A stretch of 16,262 nt of DNA from Actinomycetota bacterium (GTDB lineage: Bacteria > Actinomycetota > Actinomycetes > Nanopelagicales > Nanopelagicaceae), in contig JAPLBI010000169.1 in the NCBI GenBank assembly GCA_026392815.1, forward strand, positions 1-16,262, given 5' to 3'. A program made the position numbers and the translations under genes. Positions 1 through 5,583 of the stretch are shown piece after piece. Positions within the stretch are counted from its first letter, which is position 1. Each line of letters opens with the position of its first letter. The notes below the pieces were generated by a model, which was not told where the DNA came from, ran no database searches, and saw only the letters and a program-made list of their open reading frames with translations.

Positions 1-1022
1 AGAAAGGTTAACTCTTCCTTCTCTGCGATATCAAAGAGCCTTTCTGGGGCTGGATGCATCGGATTTCCATCGAATAAAACAATGCTAGCTCCAGTTGCAA
101 GGGAGGCAACCAACCAGTTCCACATCATCCAGCCACAAGTAGTGAAGTAAAAGACTTTATCCCCATCGCGAATATCTAGGTGGTAACGCTGTTCACTTAA
201 AGTCTTAAGCAGAACACCTGCTGCGCTATGAACAATGCACTTTGGCTTACCTGTAGTTCCAGATGAAAAGAGGATAAATCCGGGGCGGTTAAAGGAACCC
301 TTAACTGATATCTCAGTGGTTCCATCGCTTGTGCTGAGCCATTCGGTAAATGAAAGATATGGATTAGGTTTTGATCCGATAGAAACGACTTTAACTAGCG
401 AAGGCAGACCAGCGACAATCTCGCTGATTTTCTCTAGACAATCTATCTCCTTGCCGTTGTACTCATAGCCTGAAGTAACTAACAGCACCTTTGGTGAGAT
501 CTGCTGAAAGCGATCTAAAACAGTTGCCGCACCGAAATCTGCAGAAGTGCTTGAGAAGATCGCACCTATTTTTAGCGCACCGAGAGCAAAAGAAACCACA
601 TCTGCGGTATTTGCTACACAGGCTGCAACTACATCACCTTCTACAACACCAGCGCTCAATAGCGACTGTGCGACTTGGTTAGCTAACTTCCTGACTTCAC
701 CTCTTGTAAATGTGCGGCGCTGCCCGGATTCCGAAATCTCAGTTATAACTATTTGGTCGGGATCTCCCTTAAGTAAGGAATCGACCACATTTAACTTTGC
801 GCCTGGAAAGAATTCAGTCTTAAAAAAACCAGAGCCAGAGATTGCGGTGTCTCCAAGATCGCCAACAACTTGCGAATCACTTACAACGAATTGCCAGAAA
901 GCAGCAGAGTTATCAATCGACCACTTATGAAGTTCTGAGTAATCCTTAGCCTTTGCCAGCTCAATTAATTTAATGAGCGAGGGGTTATTGGATTTACCTG
1001 GGCTCCAAAGAGGCGAAGACAT
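1..1022 (-). CDS. Acetoacetyl-CoA synthetase (acetoacetate-CoA ligase), N-terminal 340 residues; C-terminus beyond window
   Basis: Translated from the ATG complementary to 1020-1022, the frame is open to the window edge, so the gene is truncated by the window and not broken. It belongs to the ANL adenylate-forming superfamily: it would activate acetoacetate with ATP and join it to CoA in the cytoplasm, feeding ketone-body or polyhydroxybutyrate carbon into acetyl-CoA. The N-terminal ACAS-type segment (about residues 30-90) includes LHKWSIDNSAAFWQF. The P-loop-like motif SSGTTGKPK lies at about residues 252-260 (243-268 on the plus strand). The segment FTTCGWMMWN, at about residues 292-301, is the family signature that points to acetoacetyl-CoA synthetase and away from acetyl-CoA synthetase. 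The start lies 3 nt after the stop of the upstream oxidoreductase gene, so the two are probably one transcript. The C-terminal domain with the catalytic lysine is not visible. Substrate assignment is by family. Confidence 0.88.
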   Translation of the reverse strand, partial: MSSPLWSPGKSNNPSLIKLIELAKAKDYSELHKWSIDNSAAFWQFVVSDSQVVGDLGDTAISGSGFFKTEFFPGAKLNVVDSLLKGDPDQIVITEISESGQRRTFTRGEVRKLANQVAQSLLSAGVVEGDVVAACVANTADVVSFALGALKIGAIFSSTSADFGAATVLDRFQQISPKVLLVTSGYEYNGKEIDCLEKISEIVAGLPSLVKVVSIGSKPNPYLSFTEWLSTSDGTTEISVKGSFNRPGFILFSSGTTGKPKCIVHSAAGVLLKTLSEQRYHLDIRDGDKVFYFTTCGWMMWNWLVASLATGASIVLFDGNPMHPAPERLFDIAEKEELTF

Positions 1023-1025
1023 TAA

Positions 1026-2003
1026 TTAAGGTCGTCCCATTACCTCAAAGGCTCGCTCAAAGACTTCTGCGAAAGCGATCGATTGAGAATGTGGCATAAG
1101 CCAACCTTCTCCCCCGCGAATCCGGCGCGACATAGCATCAGCCATTAGTTGGTAAGGATCGCAGGCGGCAAAGTTTTCAACCGTTACCTTTCCATCAACT
1201 TCAACTTCTAAGGTGCTTGGTTTGTTATGCGAATTAAAGGCATCGTTTCCGGTCATTGAGACTCGACCCTTTGTGCCAACCACATCAAAATAAAGAGTGT
1301 TGGGAGTATTCATCGAAGTCAGCGCCTCAGCGTCAGCCCCACCGATATCAAATGATGTTGTAACTGTTTCGTCGCATCCACCGGGATGCCACTTCACATC
1401 TGTCTTTATATTGCTTACTGGTGCAAAGTCCATTAACCAGATTGGAGCGGCAACTGAATAAGGTCCAAGGTCGTAAAGCCCGCCACCGCCGAGTTCGTAG
1501 ATCGCACGGATATTTGCAGGATCTAAACCGTTATAAGTAAATGCGGAGCGAATTTTCTTTACTTCACCAATCACACCTGAATCAACAATTTCCTTTAGGC
1601 GCAAAGTACGTGGATGCCAGCGGTTCCAGCTCGCCTCCATAAAGATCAAGCCGGTTTCATTTGCAACAGCAATTGCTTCCTTTAGCTGTGCAACGTTCAT
1701 CGCGGCAGGCTTTTCGCAGAGCACATGTTTTCCAGCGCGCATCGCTTTGATTGACCATTCGATATGAAGTGAATTTGGAAGCGAGATGTAGATCGCCTCT
1801 ACCTTTGGATCAGCAAGGAGTTCGTCATAGTCGGTGTAAACCAAACCTGAAGGTGAGAGTGCTAGCCCTCTTTCGCGATCTTTTGCGCCAACGGCATAGA
1901 TCTCACCATCTTTTGAGTTTAGTAAGGCTGGATATAGCGCTAACTTTGCAATGTAACCTGCGCCGATAAATCCCCAACGTACTTTTCCGTGTGCTTTTTC
2001 CAT
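1026..2003 (-). CDS. Gfo/Idh/MocA-family NAD(P)-dependent oxidoreductase (dihydrodiol/D-xylose dehydrogenase-like)
   Basis: A 325-residue cytoplasmic dehydrogenase of the Gfo/Idh/MocA family. The Rossmann nucleotide-binding motif GFIGAGYIA is at residues 11-19. The family catalytic-lysine motif CEKPA is at 96-100 (Lys98). The GGGGLYDLGPYS segment in the middle begins the alpha/beta substrate domain. The MEASWNRWHP stretch resembles the equivalent region of dimeric dihydrodiol dehydrogenase and NADP-dependent D-xylose dehydrogenase, but the substrate cannot be fixed from sequence. The frame extends to a TTG 12 codons upstream. I chose the ATG at 2003 because it puts the Rossmann motif at the usual distance from the N-terminus. 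It also lies 7 nt after a TATTGT -10 box that has a 17-bp spaced TTGGCT -35, whereas the TTG start would fall inside that promoter. The gene is transcribed with the acetoacetyl-CoA synthetase gene, 3 nt downstream. Confidence 0.88.
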   Translation of the reverse strand: MEKAHGKVRWGFIGAGYIAKLALYPALLNSKDGEIYAVGAKDRERGLALSPSGLVYTDYDELLADPKVEAIYISLPNSLHIEWSIKAMRAGKHVLCEKPAAMNVAQLKEAIAVANETGLIFMEASWNRWHPRTLRLKEIVDSGVIGEVKKIRSAFTYNGLDPANIRAIYELGGGGLYDLGPYSVAAPIWLMDFAPVSNIKTDVKWHPGGCDETVTTSFDIGGADAEALTSMNTPNTLYFDVVGTKGRVSMTGNDAFNSHNKPSTLEVEVDGKVTVENFAACDPYQLMADAMSRRIRGGEGWLMPHSQSIAFAEVFERAFEVMGRP

Positions 2004-2010
2004 AACGGGG

Positions 2011-2039
2011 ACAATACTTGCAAAATTGGCTTTAGCCAA
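2011..2039 (-). promoter_or_regulatory. Promoter of the oxidoreductase / acetoacetyl-CoA synthetase pair
   Basis: Read on the minus strand: TTGGCT (2034-2039), 17-bp spacer, TATTGT (2011-2016), then 7 nt to the ATG at 2003. The spacing fits a housekeeping sigma-70-type promoter that makes a leaderless transcript. The -35 box is one arm of the palindrome at 2025-2040. Confidence 0.6.
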
Positions 2040-2040
2040 T
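2025..2040. repeat. 16-bp perfect palindrome between divergent genes, possible shared operator
   Basis: ATTGGCT, TT, AGCCAAT: a perfect 7-bp inverted repeat with a 2-bp centre (whole length 16 bp). It carries TTGGCT on both strands, and each copy sits at the -35 position of one of the two divergent promoters. It could be only a symmetrical pair of -35 boxes, or also a binding site for a dimeric regulator. No regulator gene lies next to it except the orphan response regulator at 2980. Confidence 0.55.
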
Positions 2041-2052
2041 CAGGCGTAAGAT
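2026..2052 (+). promoter_or_regulatory. Promoter of nnrD, leaderless
   Basis: TTGGCT (2026-2031), 15-bp spacer, TAAGAT (2047-2052), then 7 nt to the ATG at 2060. The -10 box is good; the 15-bp spacer is short, so the -35 assignment is weaker than on the opposite strand. Confidence 0.5.
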
Positions 2053-2059
2053 AGCGTTC

Positions 2060-2899
2060 ATGAAGAGCCAACGTTGGACTGCTAAAGATTCAAAGAAGCA
2101 CATCATCGTTCCAAGCGCGTTAGATCATAAATATTCACGCGGAACCCTTGGAGTAATAACTGGATCTGCGCAGTTTCCAGGCGCTGCTGTATTAACTTCA
2201 AAGGCAGCGCTGGCGACTGGCCTTGGGGTTCTGCGCTTCCATAGTTCATCTGGACTGGCTCACCTTGTCCTGCACGCTGCTCCAGAAGCGCTGGTTCAAC
2301 CAGGAAAAGTCGATGCTTGGCTCGTTGGATCAGGTGTTAGCGATAAGAAATATAGCGATTACACAACTTGGCTACGCCACCGTTGGTTTAAGTTAATGAG
2401 CGCACAGAGCGTGCCGACAGTTCTTGATGCAGGTGCGCTGGACTGGGCCGGGAAGTTAACTCAGCCCACTTTGATAACTCCTCACGCTGGAGAACTCGCA
2501 AAGCTGCTCGCTAAGCGCGGTATTCAGGTCTCTTCAGAGGCGATTGAAGCAGATCCTAAAAAGTGGTCGATGGTTGCTACTGACAAGTTAGGTGTTACAG
2601 TCCTTTTGAAAGGTTCAACCACATATATTGCGCAACCAGATTTTTTAATTGAACTTCCAAAAGCAACACCGTGGCTCGCCACAGCCGGAAGTGGAGATGT
2701 ATTAGCAGGAATAATTGGCGCGCTTCTTGCAACAAATTACATTGAAATTTTAAATGATGAAAATAGTTTAGCGCGCGTTGCTGCAACTGGCGCATTTATT
2801 CACAATAGCGCTGCACTTTTAGCATCTAAGGATGCCCCCATCTCATCTTCATCAATTATTGGGTTTATTCCTGAAGCAATTCGAAAAATAATAAAGTAG
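2060..2899 (+). CDS. nnrD: ADP/ATP-dependent (S)-NAD(P)H-hydrate dehydratase (NnrD, YjeF C-terminal family)
   Basis: A 279-residue ribokinase-fold enzyme that dehydrates damaged NAD(P)H hydrates back to NAD(P)H at the expense of a nucleoside phosphate; it is a metabolite-repair enzyme of the cytoplasm. Visible family motifs are GVITGSAQFPGAA (31-43), LDAGALD (122-128), ITPHAGELAKLL (139-150), VLLKGSTT (181-188) and the anion-hole/catalytic AGSGDVLAGI (209-218, Asp213). Many bacteria, including many actinobacteria, carry this domain fused behind an NAD(P)HX epimerase (YjeF-N) domain. Here the protein starts directly with the dehydratase domain, and no epimerase gene is in the window. The start is the ATG 7 nt downstream of a TAAGAT -10 box, with no Shine-Dalgarno, so the mRNA is probably leaderless. 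It is transcribed divergently from the oxidoreductase gene. Confidence 0.92.
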   Translation: MKSQRWTAKDSKKHIIVPSALDHKYSRGTLGVITGSAQFPGAAVLTSKAALATGLGVLRFHSSSGLAHLVLHAAPEALVQPGKVDAWLVGSGVSDKKYSDYTTWLRHRWFKLMSAQSVPTVLDAGALDWAGKLTQPTLITPHAGELAKLLAKRGIQVSSEAIEADPKKWSMVATDKLGVTVLLKGSTTYIAQPDFLIELPKATPWLATAGSGDVLAGIIGALLATNYIEILNDENSLARVAATGAFIHNSAALLASKDAPISSSSIIGFIPEAIRKIIK

Positions 2900-2920
2900 G
2901 GCTAGCCCCAGAGTTTATTT

Positions 2921-2938
2921 CTTTGAATTAATTTAAAG
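2921..2938. repeat. AT-rich near-palindrome between nnrD and the response-regulator gene
   Basis: CTTTGAATTAATTTAAAG reads almost identically on both strands, with one mismatched pair. It lies 22 nt after the nnrD stop and about 30 nt before the next -10 box. It has no GC stem, so it is a poor intrinsic terminator; an operator upstream of the response-regulator gene is possible. A shorter GGGCTAGCCC palindrome (2899-2908) lies right at the nnrD stop and could contribute to termination. Little else is visible in the 80-nt gap. Confidence 0.3.
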
Positions 2939-2968
2939 TTTCACTTCACCCTGACATCACCGATGCAC

Positions 2969-2974
2969 TACCTT
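2969..2974 (+). promoter_or_regulatory. Putative -10 box of the response-regulator gene
   Basis: TACCTT lies 5 nt before the GTG start codon. There is no Shine-Dalgarno sequence between them, which suits a leaderless transcript. No convincing -35 is seen at the right spacing. Confidence 0.35.
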
Positions 2975-2979
2975 GAGTT

Positions 2980-3654
2980 GTGCCTAATTCTCCAACAGTT
3001 CTCGTTGCAAGCGATGATGCCTTTGAGTTAGCAACTCTTAGCGCAGCGCTTCGTTTGCATTCAGTAAATGTTGTAGCAGAAGCAAGTACCACGGAAATCG
3101 CCGAAAATTTATATAAATTTCTATCGCCTCAAGTAGCGCTAATTGATTTGCAATTTGCTGGTGCTGAAGCACTTGCCTTGATAAATAAGTTTAGAAAAGT
3201 AAATCCCTCACTTGGCGTTGTGTTGATTACGGCCTGCCCTGATCTACGTCTGCTCGGATTAGTTGAGAAACAGATTCCACAAGGTGCGCAGATAGTTTTA
3301 AAGAAATCAATCGCAGACCTTACCGTCGTTAGCCACTCGATCGTGCGTTCGATTGCAGCGGTAGATGCCAAGGAGAAGATGGCCTGGGTAGATAGCCATG
3401 GCTCTCTGCACGAGAACTCCTTTTCATCTATTCTCAATGAATTCACAGATATCCAGATCGAGACCTTCCGCTTACTCGCTAAAGGTTTGAGTAACTCTGA
3501 GATAGCAAAGGTGCGGGTTGTCAGCGAGAAATCGGTAGAACAGATAGTCGCCCGAATCGCACAGCATTTACAAGTACTCCCAGATAGGGCACAGAATTTG
3601 CGCGTTGTTTTAACTGGCGAATACTTCAAATGGATCGGCGCACCGCGCCACTAG
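2980..3654 (+). CDS. Orphan response regulator, receiver domain plus LuxR/NarL-type HTH
   Basis: A 224-residue two-domain protein. The receiver domain (about 5-125) retains the acidic pair Asp12/Asp13, the phospho-acceptor Asp56 (in ALIDLQF), the Thr84 switch residue and Lys108 (in IVLKKS), so phosphorylation by a histidine kinase is plausible. The C-terminal segment from about 155 to 200 (FTDIQIETFRLLAKGLSNSE and following) matches the LuxR/NarL-type DNA-binding helix-turn-helix, including the conserved GLSNSEIA. It would be a cytoplasmic transcription factor, but its target is unknown. No sensor kinase is adjacent, making it an orphan within this window. The start is GTG, 5 nt after a TACCTT -10 box, and gives the usual short lead-in to the first beta-strand (VLVASDD). 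The HTH deviates somewhat from consensus (VRVVSEKSVEQI), which is within family variation. Confidence 0.82.
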   Translation: MPNSPTVLVASDDAFELATLSAALRLHSVNVVAEASTTEIAENLYKFLSPQVALIDLQFAGAEALALINKFRKVNPSLGVVLITACPDLRLLGLVEKQIPQGAQIVLKKSIADLTVVSHSIVRSIAAVDAKEKMAWVDSHGSLHENSFSSILNEFTDIQIETFRLLAKGLSNSEIAKVRVVSEKSVEQIVARIAQHLQVLPDRAQNLRVVLTGEYFKWIGAPRH

Positions 3655-3678
3655 CTCTAACTTATTTAACGCAGCCAC

Positions 3679-3684
3679 TAAAGT
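3679..3684 (+). promoter_or_regulatory. Putative -10 box for the small-protein / muramidase pair
   Basis: TAAAGT is followed by 7 nt and then the ATG at 3692, the same geometry as at nnrD and glpK. No clear -35 is seen. It lies in the 37-nt gap after the response-regulator stop and would drive the two-gene overlap unit downstream. Confidence 0.45.
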
Positions 3685-3691
3685 TTCTGTC

Positions 3692-3964
3692 ATGTCCGCT
3701 TCCCTTACTTTGGCCGAACTTCGTAGCCGGTGGAATGATGTTTTAGACCATCTTGAGTCGCATGATCGCGTCGCTTGGATCGCCTACTTCGATGCTCGCC
3801 TTGCCGAATTCGATGGAACTACCTTGAAATTGGATTTCTCTGATGCCCGCAAATTCTCTGGCGGGCACGAATACTCTCCGACGCGAGTGAAGCTAGAGAA
3901 CTCTCTAAAGGCCTCGATTCAGACGGTCCTTAAAATCGAAATTCAGATTAAAGAATTAGTATGA
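3692..3964 (+). CDS. Small protein resembling a stand-alone DnaX (tau) C-terminal domain
   Basis: A 90-residue soluble protein with no signal peptide. The pattern LAELRSRWNDVLDHLESHDR, then VAWIAYFDARLAEFDGTTLK, then LDFSDARKF, with hydrophobic helices near the C-terminus, resembles the actinobacterial DNA polymerase III gamma/tau C-terminal domain (W..V...R...W......A.....DG..L.L.F). In DnaX that domain follows an AAA+ clamp-loader ATPase; here there is no ATPase part. A role at the replisome is therefore only a hypothesis, and the similarity was judged by eye. The stop TGA overlaps the start of the GH25 muramidase gene (ATGA, 4 nt), so the two should be co-transcribed and perhaps translationally coupled. 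The start follows a TAAAGT -10 box by 7 nt. Functional alternatives are open; that it is a real gene is well supported by the overlap and promoter. Confidence 0.68.
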   Translation: MSASLTLAELRSRWNDVLDHLESHDRVAWIAYFDARLAEFDGTTLKLDFSDARKFSGGHEYSPTRVKLENSLKASIQTVLKIEIQIKELV

Positions 3965-5583
3965 AAAAGATAATTTCGGTACTTGTAATGAGCCTTGCGC
4001 TCTTCTCAATTCAAACTGTTTCAAGTAACGCTGCTACCTCAAAGTTGAGCCTAACCGTCCTTCAAACTCCGGGCGGAGAAGAACCAGTTGTCACTCTCTA
4101 CGGAAATCTAAAGCCTGCCAAATCCTCTGTAAAAGTTGAGATCCAGATCCAGTTAAATGGCAAATGGCAAGATACGAGGTTTTCAACTAGAACAGCGCGG
4201 GTGGGAACATGGAAAGTTGTCGCTGTTGCGACTGCGCTAAATGCCCAAGTTAAATATCGCGCCAAGGTAAAAATAGGCTCAAAGAGTATTTACTCAAATA
4301 TCCGTGAGATAACAGTGCGCTCAGTTCCTGAAATTTCTAGCGCTTCATCAACTGTAATGATTGATCAGCTTGGTCCAGGTGGGCGAATCCATGGCTCTGA
4401 TGTAAGTCGCTGGCAACATCCAAATGGCGCACCGATTGATTTTGTTAAGAAGTACAGCGCTGGGATGCGATTTGTGATGATCAAAGCATCGGATTCTCGC
4501 GATGAAGCAGATGCGCTTGCCTTGAAATATGTGATTATGGATAGATTGGCGGCGCAGGCTGCAGGAATGTATACCGGTTTCTACCATTACGCAGTTTTGC
4601 CAGATGTAAAGACAGATGCTGAAGTAATCACTGATGCGCAAACCCAGGCACAGAAAGTTATCTGGCGACTCGGTGCATTAGGCGGGTACAACGATCGCGA
4701 TCTTCCTTACGCACTTGATTTAGAGAATAACTGTGTGCGTCTGTCAGGGAAAACTTGTGCCAGATACCTACCAAAGGCGCAGATAACTCTCTGGGCAAAA
4801 ACTTTCCTTAAGGTGCTGCGCGAAAAAACCGACCGCATGCCAATCTTGTATTCATACCCCAGCTTCTTGGAAGGTGCGATGGTTCGTGATAACGAGCTGC
4901 GCCAATATCCACTCTGGCTGGCGCAATATGGAATTGATCCCGCTGATCCACTTGGACAGCCTGGGCTTAAGGAAGGTGGTTGCTATGTGCACTCTTGGAC
5001 CGCTGCTAACTGCTCATCACAATGGATCATCTGGCAATACTCATCTTGCGGTATCGCACCAAAGTATGGAGTTCCCGGATCGCGCCTTGATTTAAATGTA
5101 TTCCGAGGCGAGCCAAGCGCCTTCTTAGATTTGGTAAAGGGAAGTTGGTTTCCCGAAGTAGTTGATCAGATGCCAATCAATGAAACCAGCACATTGGTAT
5201 TTAAGAATGTGAAATTTACGACCAGTGATAAACCTGTGACGTTAGAAGTTGATGTAACTCGCCCAGATGGAAAACCAGTTGTGACAGGAACGGTTCGTTT
5301 CTATACCAACTCCGATAACCCAATCGAACCTAAACCAGTTCAGACGGTGGTTAGATCAACTAGCGGATCTTGGAAGCTAACCATTAAAGGAATGCCAGCG
5401 GGAACTTGGACGGGGCGAATCGGATTTAAAGATGCAACTGGTACTCACGCAGAAAGTCGATCACCAATTACGCTATCGATTTTGCCGGGAGATCCAAACC
5501 TACCAACACCTACTCCGAAGCCAACCGTTGCTCCTACAAAGAAGCCAACTACTGATGGATGCAGGAATCAGATTAAGAATTAG
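3961..5583 (+). CDS. Secreted GH25 muramidase (lysozyme) with Ig-like flanking domains
   Basis: A 540-residue exported protein. It has a Sec signal peptide at residues 1-25 (KK, hydrophobic core, cleavage near SNA|A). A beta-rich Ig-like region follows (about 28-120). The glycoside hydrolase family 25 barrel spans roughly 142-395: it opens with HGSDVSRWQ (Asp147), has the catalytic-region motif YALDLEN (Asp253, Glu255), and carries a C-terminal WIIWQYSS strand and RLDLNVF. GH25 enzymes cleave the beta-1,4 bond between N-acetylmuramic acid and N-acetylglucosamine in peptidoglycan. A second Ig-like domain (about 410-508) and a Pro/Thr-rich tail (about 510-530) end the protein; no LPXTG or membrane anchor is visible. 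It may act in its own wall turnover or on other bacteria. The ATG overlaps the previous gene's TGA by 4 nt. Its stop overlaps the convergent glpD stop through a shared TTAG. Confidence 0.9.
   Translation: MKKIISVLVMSLALFSIQTVSSNAATSKLSLTVLQTPGGEEPVVTLYGNLKPAKSSVKVEIQIQLNGKWQDTRFSTRTARVGTWKVVAVATALNAQVKYRAKVKIGSKSIYSNIREITVRSVPEISSASSTVMIDQLGPGGRIHGSDVSRWQHPNGAPIDFVKKYSAGMRFVMIKASDSRDEADALALKYVIMDRLAAQAAGMYTGFYHYAVLPDVKTDAEVITDAQTQAQKVIWRLGALGGYNDRDLPYALDLENNCVRLSGKTCARYLPKAQITLWAKTFLKVLREKTDRMPILYSYPSFLEGAMVRDNELRQYPLWLAQYGIDPADPLGQPGLKEGGCYVHSWTAANCSSQWIIWQYSSCGIAPKYGVPGSRLDLNVFRGEPSAFLDLVKGSWFPEVVDQMPINETSTLVFKNVKFTTSDKPVTLEVDVTRPDGKPVVTGTVRFYTNSDNPIEPKPVQTVVRSTSGSWKLTIKGMPAGTWTGRIGFKDATGTHAESRSPITLSILPGDPNLPTPTPKPTVAPTKKPTTDGCRNQIKN

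Noticed and set aside
547..930. Plus-strand frame of 127 codons
   Set aside because: It lies antisense to the acetoacetyl-CoA synthetase gene, which has strong family motifs throughout. It shows no recognisable protein features.
2004..2039. Extended TTG start for the Gfo/Idh/MocA oxidoreductase
   Set aside because: The extra 12 codons overlap a well-spaced promoter (TTGGCT-17-TATTGT) and would put the Rossmann motif too far from the N-terminus. The ATG at 2003 is preferred.
3129..3629. Minus-strand frame of 166 codons opposite the response regulator
   Set aside because: The plus-strand receiver and HTH motifs are clear; the antisense translation is Cys/Ser-rich without family features.
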